The notes below the pieces were generated by a model that worked only from the letters and a program-made list of their open reading frames with translations, searched no databases and was not told the origin of the DNA. Source: Erwinia persicina (GTDB taxonomy: Bacteria; Pseudomonadota; Gammaproteobacteria; Enterobacterales; Enterobacteriaceae). Taken from it: a stretch of 64,000 nucleotides of DNA. Shown piece after piece: positions 55,253-64,000 of the stretch (position 1 is its first letter; every line of letters starts with the position of its first letter). The position numbers and the translations under genes are program-made. The stretch covers positions 368,566 through 432,565 of the forward strand of contig NZ_JACYMO010000001.1 of NCBI RefSeq assembly GCF_014838825.1. The letters run 5' to 3'.

Positions 55253-57397
55253 TTATTTCAGGCCACGGTTGTGCAGCATCGGCTCAATCACCGGGTCGTG
55301 ACCGCGCCAGTCGTGATAGAGCTGCTGCAGATCTTCACTGTTACCGCGCGACAGAATGTTATCACGAAAACGCTGGCCGTTTTCCCGCGTCAGGCCGCCG
55401 TGCTCCTCAAACCAGGTAAACCCGTCGTCGGCCAGCATCTCGGTCCACAGATAGGCATAATACCCGGCGGCATAGCCGTTCCCCCAGATATGCTGGAAAT
55501 AGCTGGAGCGATAACGCGGCGGTACGGCCGCCAGACGGATGTGCTCTTTTTCCAGCGCGCCCTGCTCAAAGGTATCCACCTGCTGTAGCGGCTCTCCCTC
55601 GCGCAGGCTGTGCCAGTGCAGATCGAGCAGTGCTGCCGCCAGCAATTCGCTCATGTCATAGCCTTTGTTAAAAGTGCTGGCACGCAGCATTTTATCGCGC
55701 AGTGCCGCAGGCATCGGTTCCCCGCTCTGGTAATGGCGGGCGAAATGACTGAACACCTGAGGATAACTGGCCCAGTGCTCGTTAAACTGTGACGGAAACT
55801 CCACAAAGTCGCGCGGAGTTTCGGTGCCGGAGAGGCTCGGATAGCGCTGGTCGGCGAACATACCGTGCAGCGCATGGCCGAACTCGTGGAACATCGTGAT
55901 CACATCGTCCCAGGAGAGCAGCGCGGGCTGCCCGGCAACAGGTTTGCTGAAGTTGGCCACGTTGTAGATCACCGGACGGGTGCCCAGCAGCGTTGATTGC
56001 TCAACAAAGTTGCCCATCCAGGCGCCGCCGCCTTTGTTATCACGCTTAAACCAGTCGGCATAGAACAGCGCCAGCGGGCTGCCATCCTTATCCAGCACTT
56101 CATATACCTTCACATCCGGGTGATACACCGGCAGGTCTGGCCGTGGTTTAAAGGTAATGCCGTACAGCTGTGTAGCCGCATAAAACACGCCATTTTCCAG
56201 CACGTTATTCAGCTCAAAGAAGGGTTTGATCTGCGATTCATCCAGATCGTACTTCGCTCGTCTCACCTGTTCAGCGTAGAAAAGCCAGTCCCAGGGTTGC
56301 AGCGTAAATCCGCCCTTCTGCCGGTCAATCACCGCCTGAATATCCCCTGCTTCACGCTGTGCCCGGGCGGTAGCCGCCGGCACAATCTGCCGCATAAAAT
56401 CAAGGGCGGCCTGGGGGGTTTTTGCCATCTGATCCTGCAGTTTCCACGCGGCGTAGCTGTCATAGCCCAGCAGTTTTGCCTGCTTTGCGCGCACCTGTGC
56501 CAGTCGCGCAATCAGTTCCCGGGTATCATTACCGTCCCCTTTTTCGGCACGGGTCCAGCTGGCGGTGAACAGTTTTTCACGCGCGCTGCGGTCGCTCATC
56601 GCCTGCAGATCGGGCTGCTGGGTGGTGTTCTGTAAGGCCAGTAGCCACTGATTTTTCAGGCCGCGTGCCTCAGCCGCCCCGGCAGCGGCAGCGATATCCG
56701 CCTCGCTCAGACCGGCCAGCGCCTGCGCATCGGTAAACAGCACGCCGCCGGACTTGGTGGCTGCCAGCAGGCGATTGGTAAAGCGGGTGCCGAGCGTGGC
56801 TGACTCCTGATTCAGGGCTTTCAGTTCGGTTTTTTCTGTCTCACTCAGGCGCGCACCGTCCAGCACAAATGCCTGCCAGGTCACTTCCACCAGGCGCAGC
56901 GATTCCGCGTCGAGGCCTGACTGCTGACGCTGCTGATACACCTTATCCAGCCGCGCAAACAGCCTGCCGTTCAGTTTAATATCATCGTCCAGCGCGGCCA
57001 GCTTCGGTGACATCTCTTCATCCAGCGCCTGGAGTTCATCGCTGGTATTGGCCGAGGTCATGGCGCTGAAGACGTTATTTACCCGCCGCAGGCTCTGTCC
57101 ACTCTGCTCCAGCGCCTGGTAGGTGTTTTCAAACGTCGGAGGGGCGGGATTATCCGCAATGCGGGCAATCTCTTCACGCTTCTGCGCCATCGCCGCCGTT
57201 AGCGCCGGACGGTAATCCCCGGCAGAGATACGGTCAAAGGGCGGAGCCTGGAAAGGCAGTGGGCTGGCGTGACTGAAGGGATTATTCTGCTGCGATGCCA
57301 TGTGGCGACTCTCCTTTTGCGACTCTGCCGCCAGCGCGGTTTGTGCGCTGGCGGTCAGGGCCAGACTGATAGCCCAGACTAACGGTGCGATCCTCAT
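55253..57397 (-). CDS. dcp: peptidyl-dipeptidase Dcp
   Basis: From ATG 57397 (GGGAG upstream) the 714-residue M3 metallopeptidase has a signal peptide (MRIAPLVWAISLALTASAQTA) and the zinc motif HEFGH in 'TMFHEFGHALHGMF', with the third ligand Glu in the region downstream. It removes C-terminal dipeptides from peptides. E. coli Dcp has 681 residues; the difference is in the leader. In E. coli dcp is next to and divergent from ydfG; here a purine operon lies between. Confidence 0.93.
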   Translation of the reverse strand: MRIAPLVWAISLALTASAQTALAAESQKESRHMASQQNNPFSHASPLPFQAPPFDRISAGDYRPALTAAMAQKREEIARIADNPAPPTFENTYQALEQSGQSLRRVNNVFSAMTSANTSDELQALDEEMSPKLAALDDDIKLNGRLFARLDKVYQQRQQSGLDAESLRLVEVTWQAFVLDGARLSETEKTELKALNQESATLGTRFTNRLLAATKSGGVLFTDAQALAGLSEADIAAAAGAAEARGLKNQWLLALQNTTQQPDLQAMSDRSAREKLFTASWTRAEKGDGNDTRELIARLAQVRAKQAKLLGYDSYAAWKLQDQMAKTPQAALDFMRQIVPAATARAQREAGDIQAVIDRQKGGFTLQPWDWLFYAEQVRRAKYDLDESQIKPFFELNNVLENGVFYAATQLYGITFKPRPDLPVYHPDVKVYEVLDKDGSPLALFYADWFKRDNKGGGAWMGNFVEQSTLLGTRPVIYNVANFSKPVAGQPALLSWDDVITMFHEFGHALHGMFADQRYPSLSGTETPRDFVEFPSQFNEHWASYPQVFSHFARHYQSGEPMPAALRDKMLRASTFNKGYDMSELLAAALLDLHWHSLREGEPLQQVDTFEQGALEKEHIRLAAVPPRYRSSYFQHIWGNGYAAGYYAYLWTEMLADDGFTWFEEHGGLTRENGQRFRDNILSRGNSEDLQQLYHDWRGHDPVIEPMLHNRGLK

Positions 57398-57461
57398 TTC
57401 TTTGCTCCCATTCCATGTAGCTGAACTCTCAGCATAATCGCCAGAGGACGGTCGTGCAAAA

Positions 57462-58235
57462 TCATTGCCGCCGTTGATAACAGGCAACGATCTCCCCGGC
57501 GACCGCGACGGCGATTTCAGCGGGCAGCTTGCCCGTCACCTCCGGCAGACCAATCGGGCAGTGCAGGCGATCTATCTGCCCGCGGCTGAAGCCTTTCCCT
57601 TCCAGCCGGTATTCAAAGCGCTGGCGCTTGGTCGCCGAGCCAATCATGCCGACATAGGCAGCATCGTCACGGCGCAGAATGGCCTCGCAAAGCTGCTGGT
57701 CGCGCGGATGGTGATGCGTCATCACCACATAGTAACTGCCTGCTGGCATTTGCCTCACCTGCTCTGTCGGATCCTCGGGGCAGCAGACAGTGACGCCCTC
57801 CGGCACACGTGAAAACTGTTCCGGCCGTTCATCGACCCAAAAAACGTGACAGGGTAACGTAGCCAGAATGCTCACCAGCGCCTGCCCGACATGTCCGGCA
57901 CCAAACACGGCGATCTGGGGCTGCGGCTGTATCAGCGGTTCAAACAGCACGCTGCACACCCCGCCGCAGCACTGCCCGAGACGGGCCCCCAGGTTGAACT
58001 GTTCGCAGCGCGCCTGTGAATGACCGTTGAGTAACATGTCGCGCGCAATAGCCACCGACTGATGTTCCAGATGGCCGCCACCGATGGTCAGCCAGGTCGC
58101 AGTGGCGGACACCACCATCTTGCTGCCGCGATCGCGCGGCACGGATCCGCGATCGTCCAGCACCGTCAGCAGCACGCAGGGCTCACCGCGATCGCGCAGA
58201 TTGGCCAGAATAGTGATCCAGTCGTCGCTACGCAT
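57462..58235 (-). CDS. xdhC: xanthine dehydrogenase maturation factor XdhC
   Basis: From ATG 58235 (AGGAGG upstream) the protein has 257 residues: an N-terminal CoxI-like part ('RGSVPRDRGSKMVV', 'TIGGGHLEHQ', 'LGQCCGG' with a Cys pair) and a C-terminal Rossmann fold ('IAVFGAGHVGQALVSIL', 'YVGMIGSATKRQRF'). XdhC binds the molybdenum cofactor, helps sulfurate it and inserts it into XdhB. The start overlaps the xdhB stop by 8 bp. Confidence 0.92.
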   Translation of the reverse strand: MRSDDWITILANLRDRGEPCVLLTVLDDRGSVPRDRGSKMVVSATATWLTIGGGHLEHQSVAIARDMLLNGHSQARCEQFNLGARLGQCCGGVCSVLFEPLIQPQPQIAVFGAGHVGQALVSILATLPCHVFWVDERPEQFSRVPEGVTVCCPEDPTEQVRQMPAGSYYVVMTHHHPRDQQLCEAILRRDDAAYVGMIGSATKRQRFEYRLEGKGFSRGQIDRLHCPIGLPEVTGKLPAEIAVAVAGEIVACYQRRQ

Positions 58236-60591
58236 GCCCGCCTCCTGCACGCTGTTTCTCTGCGCCCCAGAACACCCGCTCCGGCGTAGCGGGCGCATCC
58301 AGCAGCGGGTGCTGACGATAACCGCCAATGCTGGCCACCGCATCCTGTAATGCACACCAGACCGAAATGCCCAGCATAAATGGCGGTTCACCCACCGCCT
58401 TGGAGTGGAACACCGTGTCCTTCGGATTTTTTCGATTTTCGACCAGCGTGACCCGCAGGTCGTGTGGCACATCGCCAATGGCTGGAATTTTATAGCTGGC
58501 CGGGCCGTCGGTCAGCAGCCGCCCCTGATCATTCCACACCAGTTCTTCCGTGGTCAGCCAACCCATGCCCTGTACAAAGCCCCCCTCCACCTGCCCGGTA
58601 TCTATAGCCGGGTTGAGCGAGGCACCGACGTCATGAAGGATGTCCGTACGCAGCAGCCGATACTCGCCGGTCAGGCTGTCGATCAGCACCTCCGCACAGG
58701 CTGCGCCAAACGCAAAGTAATAGAATGGCTCACCGCGCCCGGCCAGGCGGTCATAGTGGATCCCCGGCACGCGGTAATACCCGGTGGCCGACAGTGGTAC
58801 CTGATTCAGCCAGGCCAGCTGCGCCACCTCCGCAAAGCTGAAATAGTTTTCACCGACCTGTACCACGCCGTTACTGAATCGCACCTGTTGCGCTTCGCAG
58901 GCGTGCAGCCTGCACAGCATGGCGACCAGACGGTCGCGCAGGATCTCCGCCGCGTTCTGTGCCGCTTTACCGTTAAGATCGGTACCGCTGGAGGCCGCCG
59001 TCGGGGAGGTATTGGGCACTTTGCCGGTGTCGGTGGCAGTGATCTGAATACTGTCGATGTCAATTTGCAGCACTTCCGCCACAATCTGCGCCACTTTGGT
59101 ATTCAGCCCCTGGCCCATCTCCGTACCACCGTGGTTCAACTGCACCGTGCCGTCGGTGTAAATCAGGAGCAGCGCGCCCGCCTGGTTGAGAAAACTGGAG
59201 GTAAAAGAGATGCCAAATTTTACCGGAGTCAGCGCCAGGCCGCGTTTCATCACCGGGCTGGCCGCGTTGAAAGCGGCGATCTCCGCCCGTCGTGCGGCAT
59301 AGTCTGCGCTCTGCTCAAGCTGTGCGGTGATCTCATCCAGCAGGTTATCCTGTACCGTCTGATGATAATGGGTGACGTTGCGCGTCTCTTTGCCGTAGTA
59401 ATTACGTTTGCGCACCGTCAGCGGGTCAAGGCCCAGCTCGCGGGCGATATGGTCCATAATCTGCTCTATCGCGACCATGCCCTGCGGTCCACCAAAGCCG
59501 CGATAGGCGGTATTGGAGGCCGTATTGGTGCGGCAGCGGTAGCCTGTGATCAGCGCATCGCCCAGATAATAGGCATTATCGGCGTGAAACATCGCACGAT
59601 CGACAATCGATCCGGAAAGATCCAGGGAATAGCCGCAGTTACCCGCCAGGTCAATTTTTACCCCGCTAAAACGGCCCCCGGCATCCACGCCAACCTCGTA
59701 ACGAACAAAAAAGGGATGCCGCTTGCCGGTGGTCAGCATGTCATCGCGCCGGGACAGACGCATTTTGGCCGGTCGTCCGGTCAGGCGTGCCGCCACTGCG
59801 CACAGGCAGGCGACACCTGCGGCCTGGGTCTCTTTACCACCAAATCCCCCGCCCATACGGCGCATATCGATGGTCACCTTGTTCATCGTCAGGCCCATCA
59901 CCGACGCTACGAGCTTTTGCACCTCGGTCGGGTTTTGCGTGGATGAGTACACCTGAAGGGCGCGGTCTTCACCCGGCACCACCAGCGCCACCTGTGTTTC
60001 CAGGTAAAAGTGCTCCTGCCCGCCGATATGAAACTCTCCGCGCAGGCGATGCACCGCTTTTTTTAGCGCCGCATCTGCATCTCCGCGCCGGTGGACATGC
60101 GGCTGCTGAACAAAGTTGCCCTGAGCGAGAGCCTGCTTTACATCCAGGATCGGGGTCAGCGGCTGACAGGTTATCACTGCCAGTGCGGCGGCCTGACGGG
60201 CCGCCTGTTCACTCTCTGCCGCCACCACCAGTACCATCTGCCCGACGTATTCCACGATCTCTTTTGCCATCAGCGGATCGCCAGGTTCCAGCGGCCCGAT
60301 ATCCAGCTCGCCGGGCACGTCCTGCCAGGTCAGCACCTGAACTACGCCCGGAACACGATAGCAGGGCGCGACATCAATGCTGAGAATGCGCGCATGAGCA
60401 TGTTCGCTGAGCCGGGGCCAGAGATACAGCATGCCGGGCAGCTCCAGGCGATCGTCGATATAGCGCGCTTCGCCGCTGACGTGCATCGCGGCACTGTCGT
60501 GGCGGGTGCTTTTGCCCACGCCACCCGGAGTGTCCTGTTGAAACTGTTGCGCCAGCGCATCCGGTATGACGACCGGGGGTTTATGGGACAT
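58228..60591 (-). CDS. xdhB: xanthine dehydrogenase, molybdopterin-binding subunit
   Basis: The 787-residue protein has the aldehyde oxidase/xanthine dehydrogenase N-domain ('GKSTRHDSAAMHVSGEARYIDD') and molybdopterin loops ('MGGGFGGKETQAAGVACLCA', 'YRGFGGPQGMVAIEQIMD', 'HGGTEMGQGLNTKVAQI') and the active-site Glu near the end ('AVGEPPFMLGISVW'). It oxidises hypoxanthine and xanthine to urate, giving electrons to XdhA. The start overlaps xdhA by 11 bp. Confidence 0.94.
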   Translation of the reverse strand: MSHKPPVVIPDALAQQFQQDTPGGVGKSTRHDSAAMHVSGEARYIDDRLELPGMLYLWPRLSEHAHARILSIDVAPCYRVPGVVQVLTWQDVPGELDIGPLEPGDPLMAKEIVEYVGQMVLVVAAESEQAARQAAALAVITCQPLTPILDVKQALAQGNFVQQPHVHRRGDADAALKKAVHRLRGEFHIGGQEHFYLETQVALVVPGEDRALQVYSSTQNPTEVQKLVASVMGLTMNKVTIDMRRMGGGFGGKETQAAGVACLCAVAARLTGRPAKMRLSRRDDMLTTGKRHPFFVRYEVGVDAGGRFSGVKIDLAGNCGYSLDLSGSIVDRAMFHADNAYYLGDALITGYRCRTNTASNTAYRGFGGPQGMVAIEQIMDHIARELGLDPLTVRKRNYYGKETRNVTHYHQTVQDNLLDEITAQLEQSADYAARRAEIAAFNAASPVMKRGLALTPVKFGISFTSSFLNQAGALLLIYTDGTVQLNHGGTEMGQGLNTKVAQIVAEVLQIDIDSIQITATDTGKVPNTSPTAASSGTDLNGKAAQNAAEILRDRLVAMLCRLHACEAQQVRFSNGVVQVGENYFSFAEVAQLAWLNQVPLSATGYYRVPGIHYDRLAGRGEPFYYFAFGAACAEVLIDSLTGEYRLLRTDILHDVGASLNPAIDTGQVEGGFVQGMGWLTTEELVWNDQGRLLTDGPASYKIPAIGDVPHDLRVTLVENRKNPKDTVFHSKAVGEPPFMLGISVWCALQDAVASIGGYRQHPLLDAPATPERVFWGAEKQRAGGGHA

Positions 60592-62026
60592 AGTCAGAGA
60601 CCTCCGTCAGAGTCAGTTCACCGCTCAGTGAGGCGTGATAACGCCGCAGCAGGTTTTTTGCCAGCTGCAGGCGGTAGGCCGCGCTGGCGCGAAAATCGCT
60701 CAGGGGCTGGAAATCCTGCTCCAGGGCGCGGCAGGCGTTCTCAACCGTCGCGGCGGTCAGCGGCTGCCCCAGCAGTTGTTGTTCACAGTGAAAGGCGCGT
60801 CGGGGAGTTTCCGCCATACCGCCAAAGGCGATACGCACGCGGCTGACCCGGCCTGCGTCATCGGTGGCCAGCGTAAAGGCGGCAAATACCGCCGAGATAT
60901 CGTCCTCACGCCGTTTTGAGACCTTCCAGGCGCGGAAATGCTCTTCCGTTGCGCTATGGGGGATCGCCACCGCCCGGATAAACTCGCCCTCACGCAGTGC
61001 CGTTTTGCGGTAACTAAGGAAAAAATCCGCCAGCGGCAGGCGACGCTGCTGGTCGCCCTGCTGCAGGATCAGGGAGGCATCCAGCGCCAGCAGCATCGGC
61101 GGCATATCACCAATCGGTGAGGCGTTACCGATATTGCCGCCCAGCGTACCGAGGTTACGGATCTGCTGCGAGGCAAACCGCGCCAGGATCTGCGTCAGCG
61201 CCGGGATCGCTTCGCCCAGCCATTGCCAGCATGCACTCAGGGATACCCCCGCGCCTATCACCCTCTCGTCATCATGACTGACGCACTGCTTCAGCTCATC
61301 GATCTGGCCAACCGCGATCAGCAGCGGCAGGGTTTCGCCGCGTTGTGTAACCTGCAGCGCGAGGTCGGTACCGCCGGCCAGCAGCATCGCCCCGGGGTGA
61401 GCGAGCAACGCATCACTGAGCTGTTTGATGGTTTTCGGCAGCAGGCAGCGGTTGCCCTGCCAGCGGAGTTCCTGCATCTCCGGGGAGTGCAGTGACAGCA
61501 GTTGCGCCACGGTGGCCGCCTCCTGCTGCTGAAAGCTGTCTGTCCCCTCTGCAGCGCAGGCCTGTCGCGCGGCGTCGACGATGGGCCGGTAGCCGGTACA
61601 GCGGCAGAGGTTACCGGCCAGTGCCTGCTCTATCTGGTGGTTTTCCGCCCCACCGCCGTTTTTTTGCAGGGTAAAAATCGACATCACAAATCCGGGAGTA
61701 CAGAAGCCACACTGTGAGGCATGGCAGTTCACCATCGCCTGCTGTGCGCTGTGCAGTCCCTTCGGCTGGCGCAGATCTTCCACGCTGATCAGCTGCTTGC
61801 CCTGCAAATGGCTGACAAAGGTCAGGCAGCTGTTAACCGTCTGGTAACGCATGCGCCCTCCCTCCACGTGGCCAAGCGTCACGGTACACGCGCCGCAGTC
61901 GCCGGAGGCGCAGCCCTCTTTCGTGCCGCAGCGGCGCTGATGCTGGCGCAGATAGTTCAGCACCGTCGTATTGGGGTCGATATGGTCCTCGCTGACCAGG
62001 CGCTGGTTAAGTAAGAACTGGATCAT
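60581..62026 (-). CDS. xdhA: xanthine dehydrogenase, iron-sulfur/FAD subunit
   Basis: The 481-residue fused subunit begins with a plant-type 2Fe-2S domain ('CGTKEGCASGDCGACTV') and a second cluster ('CGFCTPGFVMS', 'GNLCRCTGYRPI'), followed by an FAD domain ('LLAGGTDLALQV', 'LGGNIGNASPIGDMPPML'). It passes electrons from the molybdenum site to NAD. It overlaps guaD by 4 bp and xdhB by 11 bp. Confidence 0.94.
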   Translation of the reverse strand: MIQFLLNQRLVSEDHIDPNTTVLNYLRQHQRRCGTKEGCASGDCGACTVTLGHVEGGRMRYQTVNSCLTFVSHLQGKQLISVEDLRQPKGLHSAQQAMVNCHASQCGFCTPGFVMSIFTLQKNGGGAENHQIEQALAGNLCRCTGYRPIVDAARQACAAEGTDSFQQQEAATVAQLLSLHSPEMQELRWQGNRCLLPKTIKQLSDALLAHPGAMLLAGGTDLALQVTQRGETLPLLIAVGQIDELKQCVSHDDERVIGAGVSLSACWQWLGEAIPALTQILARFASQQIRNLGTLGGNIGNASPIGDMPPMLLALDASLILQQGDQQRRLPLADFFLSYRKTALREGEFIRAVAIPHSATEEHFRAWKVSKRREDDISAVFAAFTLATDDAGRVSRVRIAFGGMAETPRRAFHCEQQLLGQPLTAATVENACRALEQDFQPLSDFRASAAYRLQLAKNLLRRYHASLSGELTLTEVSDYVP

Positions 62027-63354
62027 GCGGCCTGCTCCTTCTCGTCACGCTGCCATACGCAGCGGCCGTTGACCCAGGTGGCGGCAATATTGCGGTCGTC
62101 GCCCAGGGTCATCAGCACAAACAGTTGCTCCCAGATATCGCGGCTGTTGGCGTGACGCATCTGCTGCAGCGGCGAAACTGCTGGATCGAGCATCATAAAA
62201 TCCGCCTCTTTACCCGGCATGAAATTACCAATCTTTCCATCCAGATCCAGGGCTCTCGCCCCACCCAGCGTGGCATGGTAAAACGCCTCACACGCGGAGA
62301 GCTTATAGCGCTGAAGCTGGCCTACCTTGTACGCCTCGCCCATTGTCTGCAGCAGATTAAAGGTGGTGCCTGCCCCGACGTCAGTGCCGATCCCCATTTT
62401 GACCCCTTTATGCCAGCAGGTGTTCAGGTCGAACAGGCCGCTGCCGAGAAACAGGTTCGACGTCGGACAGAAGGCCACCGCCGAGCCGGTGTGGTGCAGA
62501 CAGTTCCACTCGCTGTCGTCCAGATGCAGGCAGTGGGCAAACACGCTGCGCTCACCGGTCAGCTGATACTGATGATACACATCCAGGTAGCCGCTGTGTT
62601 GGGGGAACAGGGCTTTTACCCACGCCACCTCCTGCGGATTTTCGCTGAGATGCGTATGCAGCCAGGTGTCCGGAAATTCTTCACGCAGCTGCTGCACTTT
62701 CGCCAGCAGCGCCGGGGACGACGTCGGGGCAAAACGCGGCGTCAGCGCATAGCCCAGGCGGCCATGACGGTGCCAGCGTTCAATCAGTTCCCGGGTCTGC
62801 CGGTAGCTCTGCTCCGGCGTTTCCATCAGAGCGTCCGGGCCGTTGCGATCCATCATCACTTTACCGGCAATCAAGCGCATCTCCAGCGCTGAGGCGGCGG
62901 TAAACAGGGCCTCGACAGACTGCGGATGGACGGTGCCAAAGACCAGCGCGGTGGTCGTGCCGTTACTCAGCAACTGCTGCAGAAAAAAGTCTGACATGCG
63001 GGCGGCGTGCTGTGGGCAGTGATACTGGCTTTCCACCGGGAAGGTGTACTGATCCAGCCACTCCAGCAACTGTTCGCCAAAGGCACCGATCATCTCGGTT
63101 TGCGGGTAATGGATGTGCGTATCGACAAACCCCGGCACAATCAGCCGGTCACGGCAGTCCAGCAGCGTCCTGCCGTCCTGTAGCAGATGACGGCCCTCCT
63201 CCCAGTCCCACAACCCGACGACCGTACCGCCATCCAGCAGCAGCAGGCCATCATCAAGATAGCGTGCCGCCTCGGGCAGCTGTTGCGGTTCTTCCACCGT
63301 TCGGGTGATATCAAAAAAACGGGCGCGAATGGCCTGGGTATAGTGCTGTGTCAT
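62023..63354 (-). CDS. guaD: guanine deaminase
   Basis: The 443-residue amidohydrolase has the metal-binding 'FVDTHIHYPQTEMIGAFGEQLLEWL' (HxH), 'THLSENPQEVAWV' and the Asp in 'GIGTDVGAGTTFNLL', all typical of GuaD (439 in E. coli). It converts guanine to xanthine, which XdhAB then oxidises. It is the first gene of guaD-xdhABC. Confidence 0.94.
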   Translation of the reverse strand: MTQHYTQAIRARFFDITRTVEEPQQLPEAARYLDDGLLLLDGGTVVGLWDWEEGRHLLQDGRTLLDCRDRLIVPGFVDTHIHYPQTEMIGAFGEQLLEWLDQYTFPVESQYHCPQHAARMSDFFLQQLLSNGTTTALVFGTVHPQSVEALFTAASALEMRLIAGKVMMDRNGPDALMETPEQSYRQTRELIERWHRHGRLGYALTPRFAPTSSPALLAKVQQLREEFPDTWLHTHLSENPQEVAWVKALFPQHSGYLDVYHQYQLTGERSVFAHCLHLDDSEWNCLHHTGSAVAFCPTSNLFLGSGLFDLNTCWHKGVKMGIGTDVGAGTTFNLLQTMGEAYKVGQLQRYKLSACEAFYHATLGGARALDLDGKIGNFMPGKEADFMMLDPAVSPLQQMRHANSRDIWEQLFVLMTLGDDRNIAATWVNGRCVWQRDEKEQAA

Positions 63355-63516
63355 AACTGTTCCTTAAAATCAGGCCGCGATGCGGGTCGGCAGTGCGGGA
63401 TCGTATCGCTTAAGATTTGCAAGAGTTATGCCATTCGTCCAGTTTTCAATTTTTCTCTTTTATTCAAATGGTTACAAAGAAAAAGAGGGGTGAAGGCGCA
63501 TTTTAAAAGAGTAAAA

Positions 63517-63554
63517 CGGTTGCGCAACCGGTTGCTAAAAAGGCAACCGATTGC
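63517..63554. promoter_or_regulatory. cluster of GCAACC palindromes before guaD and ydfG
   Basis: CGGTTGCGCAACCG (63517-63530) and GCAACCGGTTGC (63524-63535) overlap, and a near copy GCAACCGATTGC follows at 63543-63554, 19 bp centre to centre. LacI-family operators share this central-CG symmetry. The cluster lies ~165-200 bp from guaD and ~190-225 bp from ydfG. The bound regulator is not encoded in the window as far as I can tell. Confidence 0.55.
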
Positions 63555-63741
63555 TCTGAAGTAAAAAACACCCGGCCCGCGCATTCTGCCCGCCTGTAGC
63601 GCACTGCCATAAGGCAGGCCAGGCGGCGACTGCACGCTGTTGGTGCAGCTTTTCTTATTCGTCACCATCAATAGCGCCTTATCAGCTCTGCCCTGAAATG
63701 ATAAGGTGGGAAAAATCTAAAACGGGTTAAGGAACAGCGAG

Positions 63742-64000
63742 ATGATTGTATTTGTTACCGGGGCGACCGCCGGATTTGGTCAGAGCATTACCCGCCGCTT
63801 TATCAGCCAGGGCCATCAGGTGATTGCTACCGGCCGCCGCCAGGAACGTCTGGATGCGCTGAAAGAAGAATACGGCGACAGTATTCACACGCTGGTGCTG
63901 GACGTGCGCGACCGTGCGGGCATCGACGCGGCCGTGGCCTCCCTGCCTGCGGCGTGGCGCAACATCGATATTCTGGTCAACAATGCCGGACTGGCGCTGG
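63742..64000 (+). CDS. ydfG: YdfG-type short-chain dehydrogenase, N-terminal part
   Basis: The first 86 codons are visible. 'MIVFVTGATAGFGQSITRRFI' is the NADP-binding glycine motif, and 'RRQERLDALKEEYG' and 'NIDILVNNAGLAL' follow; this is nearly E. coli YdfG, an NADP-dependent 3-hydroxy acid (allothreonine) dehydrogenase that also reduces malonic semialdehyde. The catalytic Ser/Tyr/Lys lie beyond the window. AAGGA precedes the ATG. Confidence 0.92.
   Translation, partial: MIVFVTGATAGFGQSITRRFISQGHQVIATGRRQERLDALKEEYGDSIHTLVLDVRDRAGIDAAVASLPAAWRNIDILVNNAGLAL

Noticed and set aside
58405..59946. 513-codon open frame on the + strand opposite xdhB
   Set aside because: It is antisense to a gene with clear molybdopterin motifs; GC-rich coding DNA gives such long mirror frames, and it has no recognisable domain.
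1..64000. tRNA, rRNA, CRISPR array, insertion sequence, prophage or integrase
   Set aside because: No cloverleaf-like sequence, regularly spaced repeat, transposase or integrase frame was recognised by reading. A dedicated covariance-model or IS search was not possible.

Overview
The window looks like chromosomal DNA from an enterobacterium. It is about 57% GC by eye, densely coded, and full of genes whose proteins closely resemble Escherichia coli ones (BluF, Mqo, RhaBADM/RhaSR/RhaT, AldA, GlsB, SotB, Dcp, YdfG). The mixture fits the Erwinia/Pantoea group best: a SrfABC operon, a secreted barnase, a chromosomal class A beta-lactamase and an XdhABC/guanine deaminase operon. That placement is inference from gene content, not from a marker gene. 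Homologues of E. coli genes from about 34.5-35 min (glsB, sotB, ydeI, ydeJ, dcp, ydfG) all occur between 31 and 64 kb, so this part probably corresponds to the replication-terminus side of the chromosome, reshuffled and filled with accessory operons.

Layout. 0-4 kb: the end of a sugar ABC ATPase, then a ROK regulator plus BadF-type amino-sugar kinase operon divergent from a Gfo/Idh/MocA dehydrogenase. 4-9 kb: a blue-light BLUF-EAL protein, a chemoreceptor and small genes. 8.9-14.6 kb: a LysR regulator, then an alcohol/aldehyde oxidation pair (aldB-adhP) behind a recognisable sigma-54 promoter and divergent from an AcoR-like activator. 14.6-17.6 kb: an ECF sigma/anti-sigma operon with a cytochrome b561 and a TPR protein. 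17.9-21.2 kb: mqo, an Ala/Pro-rich lipoprotein and a Vat/CatB-type acetyltransferase. 21.4-29 kb: the srfABC operon, convergent with a barnase-barstar pair.

29-44 kb: an orphan sugar-binding protein, a membrane-protein operon ending with YdeI/YgiW, an AriR-like connector, a CinA-family amidase, two transporters, a MetQNI-like transporter co-transcribed with a 2-oxoglutarate/Fe(II) oxygenase, AraC-type and Rrf2-type regulators, a beta-hydroxyacid dehydrogenase, two tiny overlapping genes, glutaminase and SotB. 44.4-53.2 kb: a complete L-rhamnose locus (rhaBADM, rhaSR, rhaT) with aldA linked to it. RhaB, RhaA and RhaD convert rhamnose to dihydroxyacetone phosphate and L-lactaldehyde, and AldA oxidises the lactaldehyde to lactate. 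The rhaB-rhaS intergenic region keeps recognisable RhaS, RhaR and CRP sites at the expected distances. 53.3-64 kb: an orphan sulfonate-binding protein, a class A beta-lactamase, dcp, the purine-catabolic operon guaD-xdhA-xdhB-xdhC, a cluster of GCAACC palindromes, and the start of ydfG.

The most interesting items are the BLUF-EAL protein with an apparently intact phosphodiesterase site, the three-gene SrfABC machine (membrane anchor, Hsp70/actin-like ATPase, dynamin-like GTPase) next to barnase-barstar, the sigma-54 alcohol module, and the unassigned operator cluster at 63.5 kb. No tRNA, rRNA, CRISPR array, insertion sequence or prophage gene was recognised.
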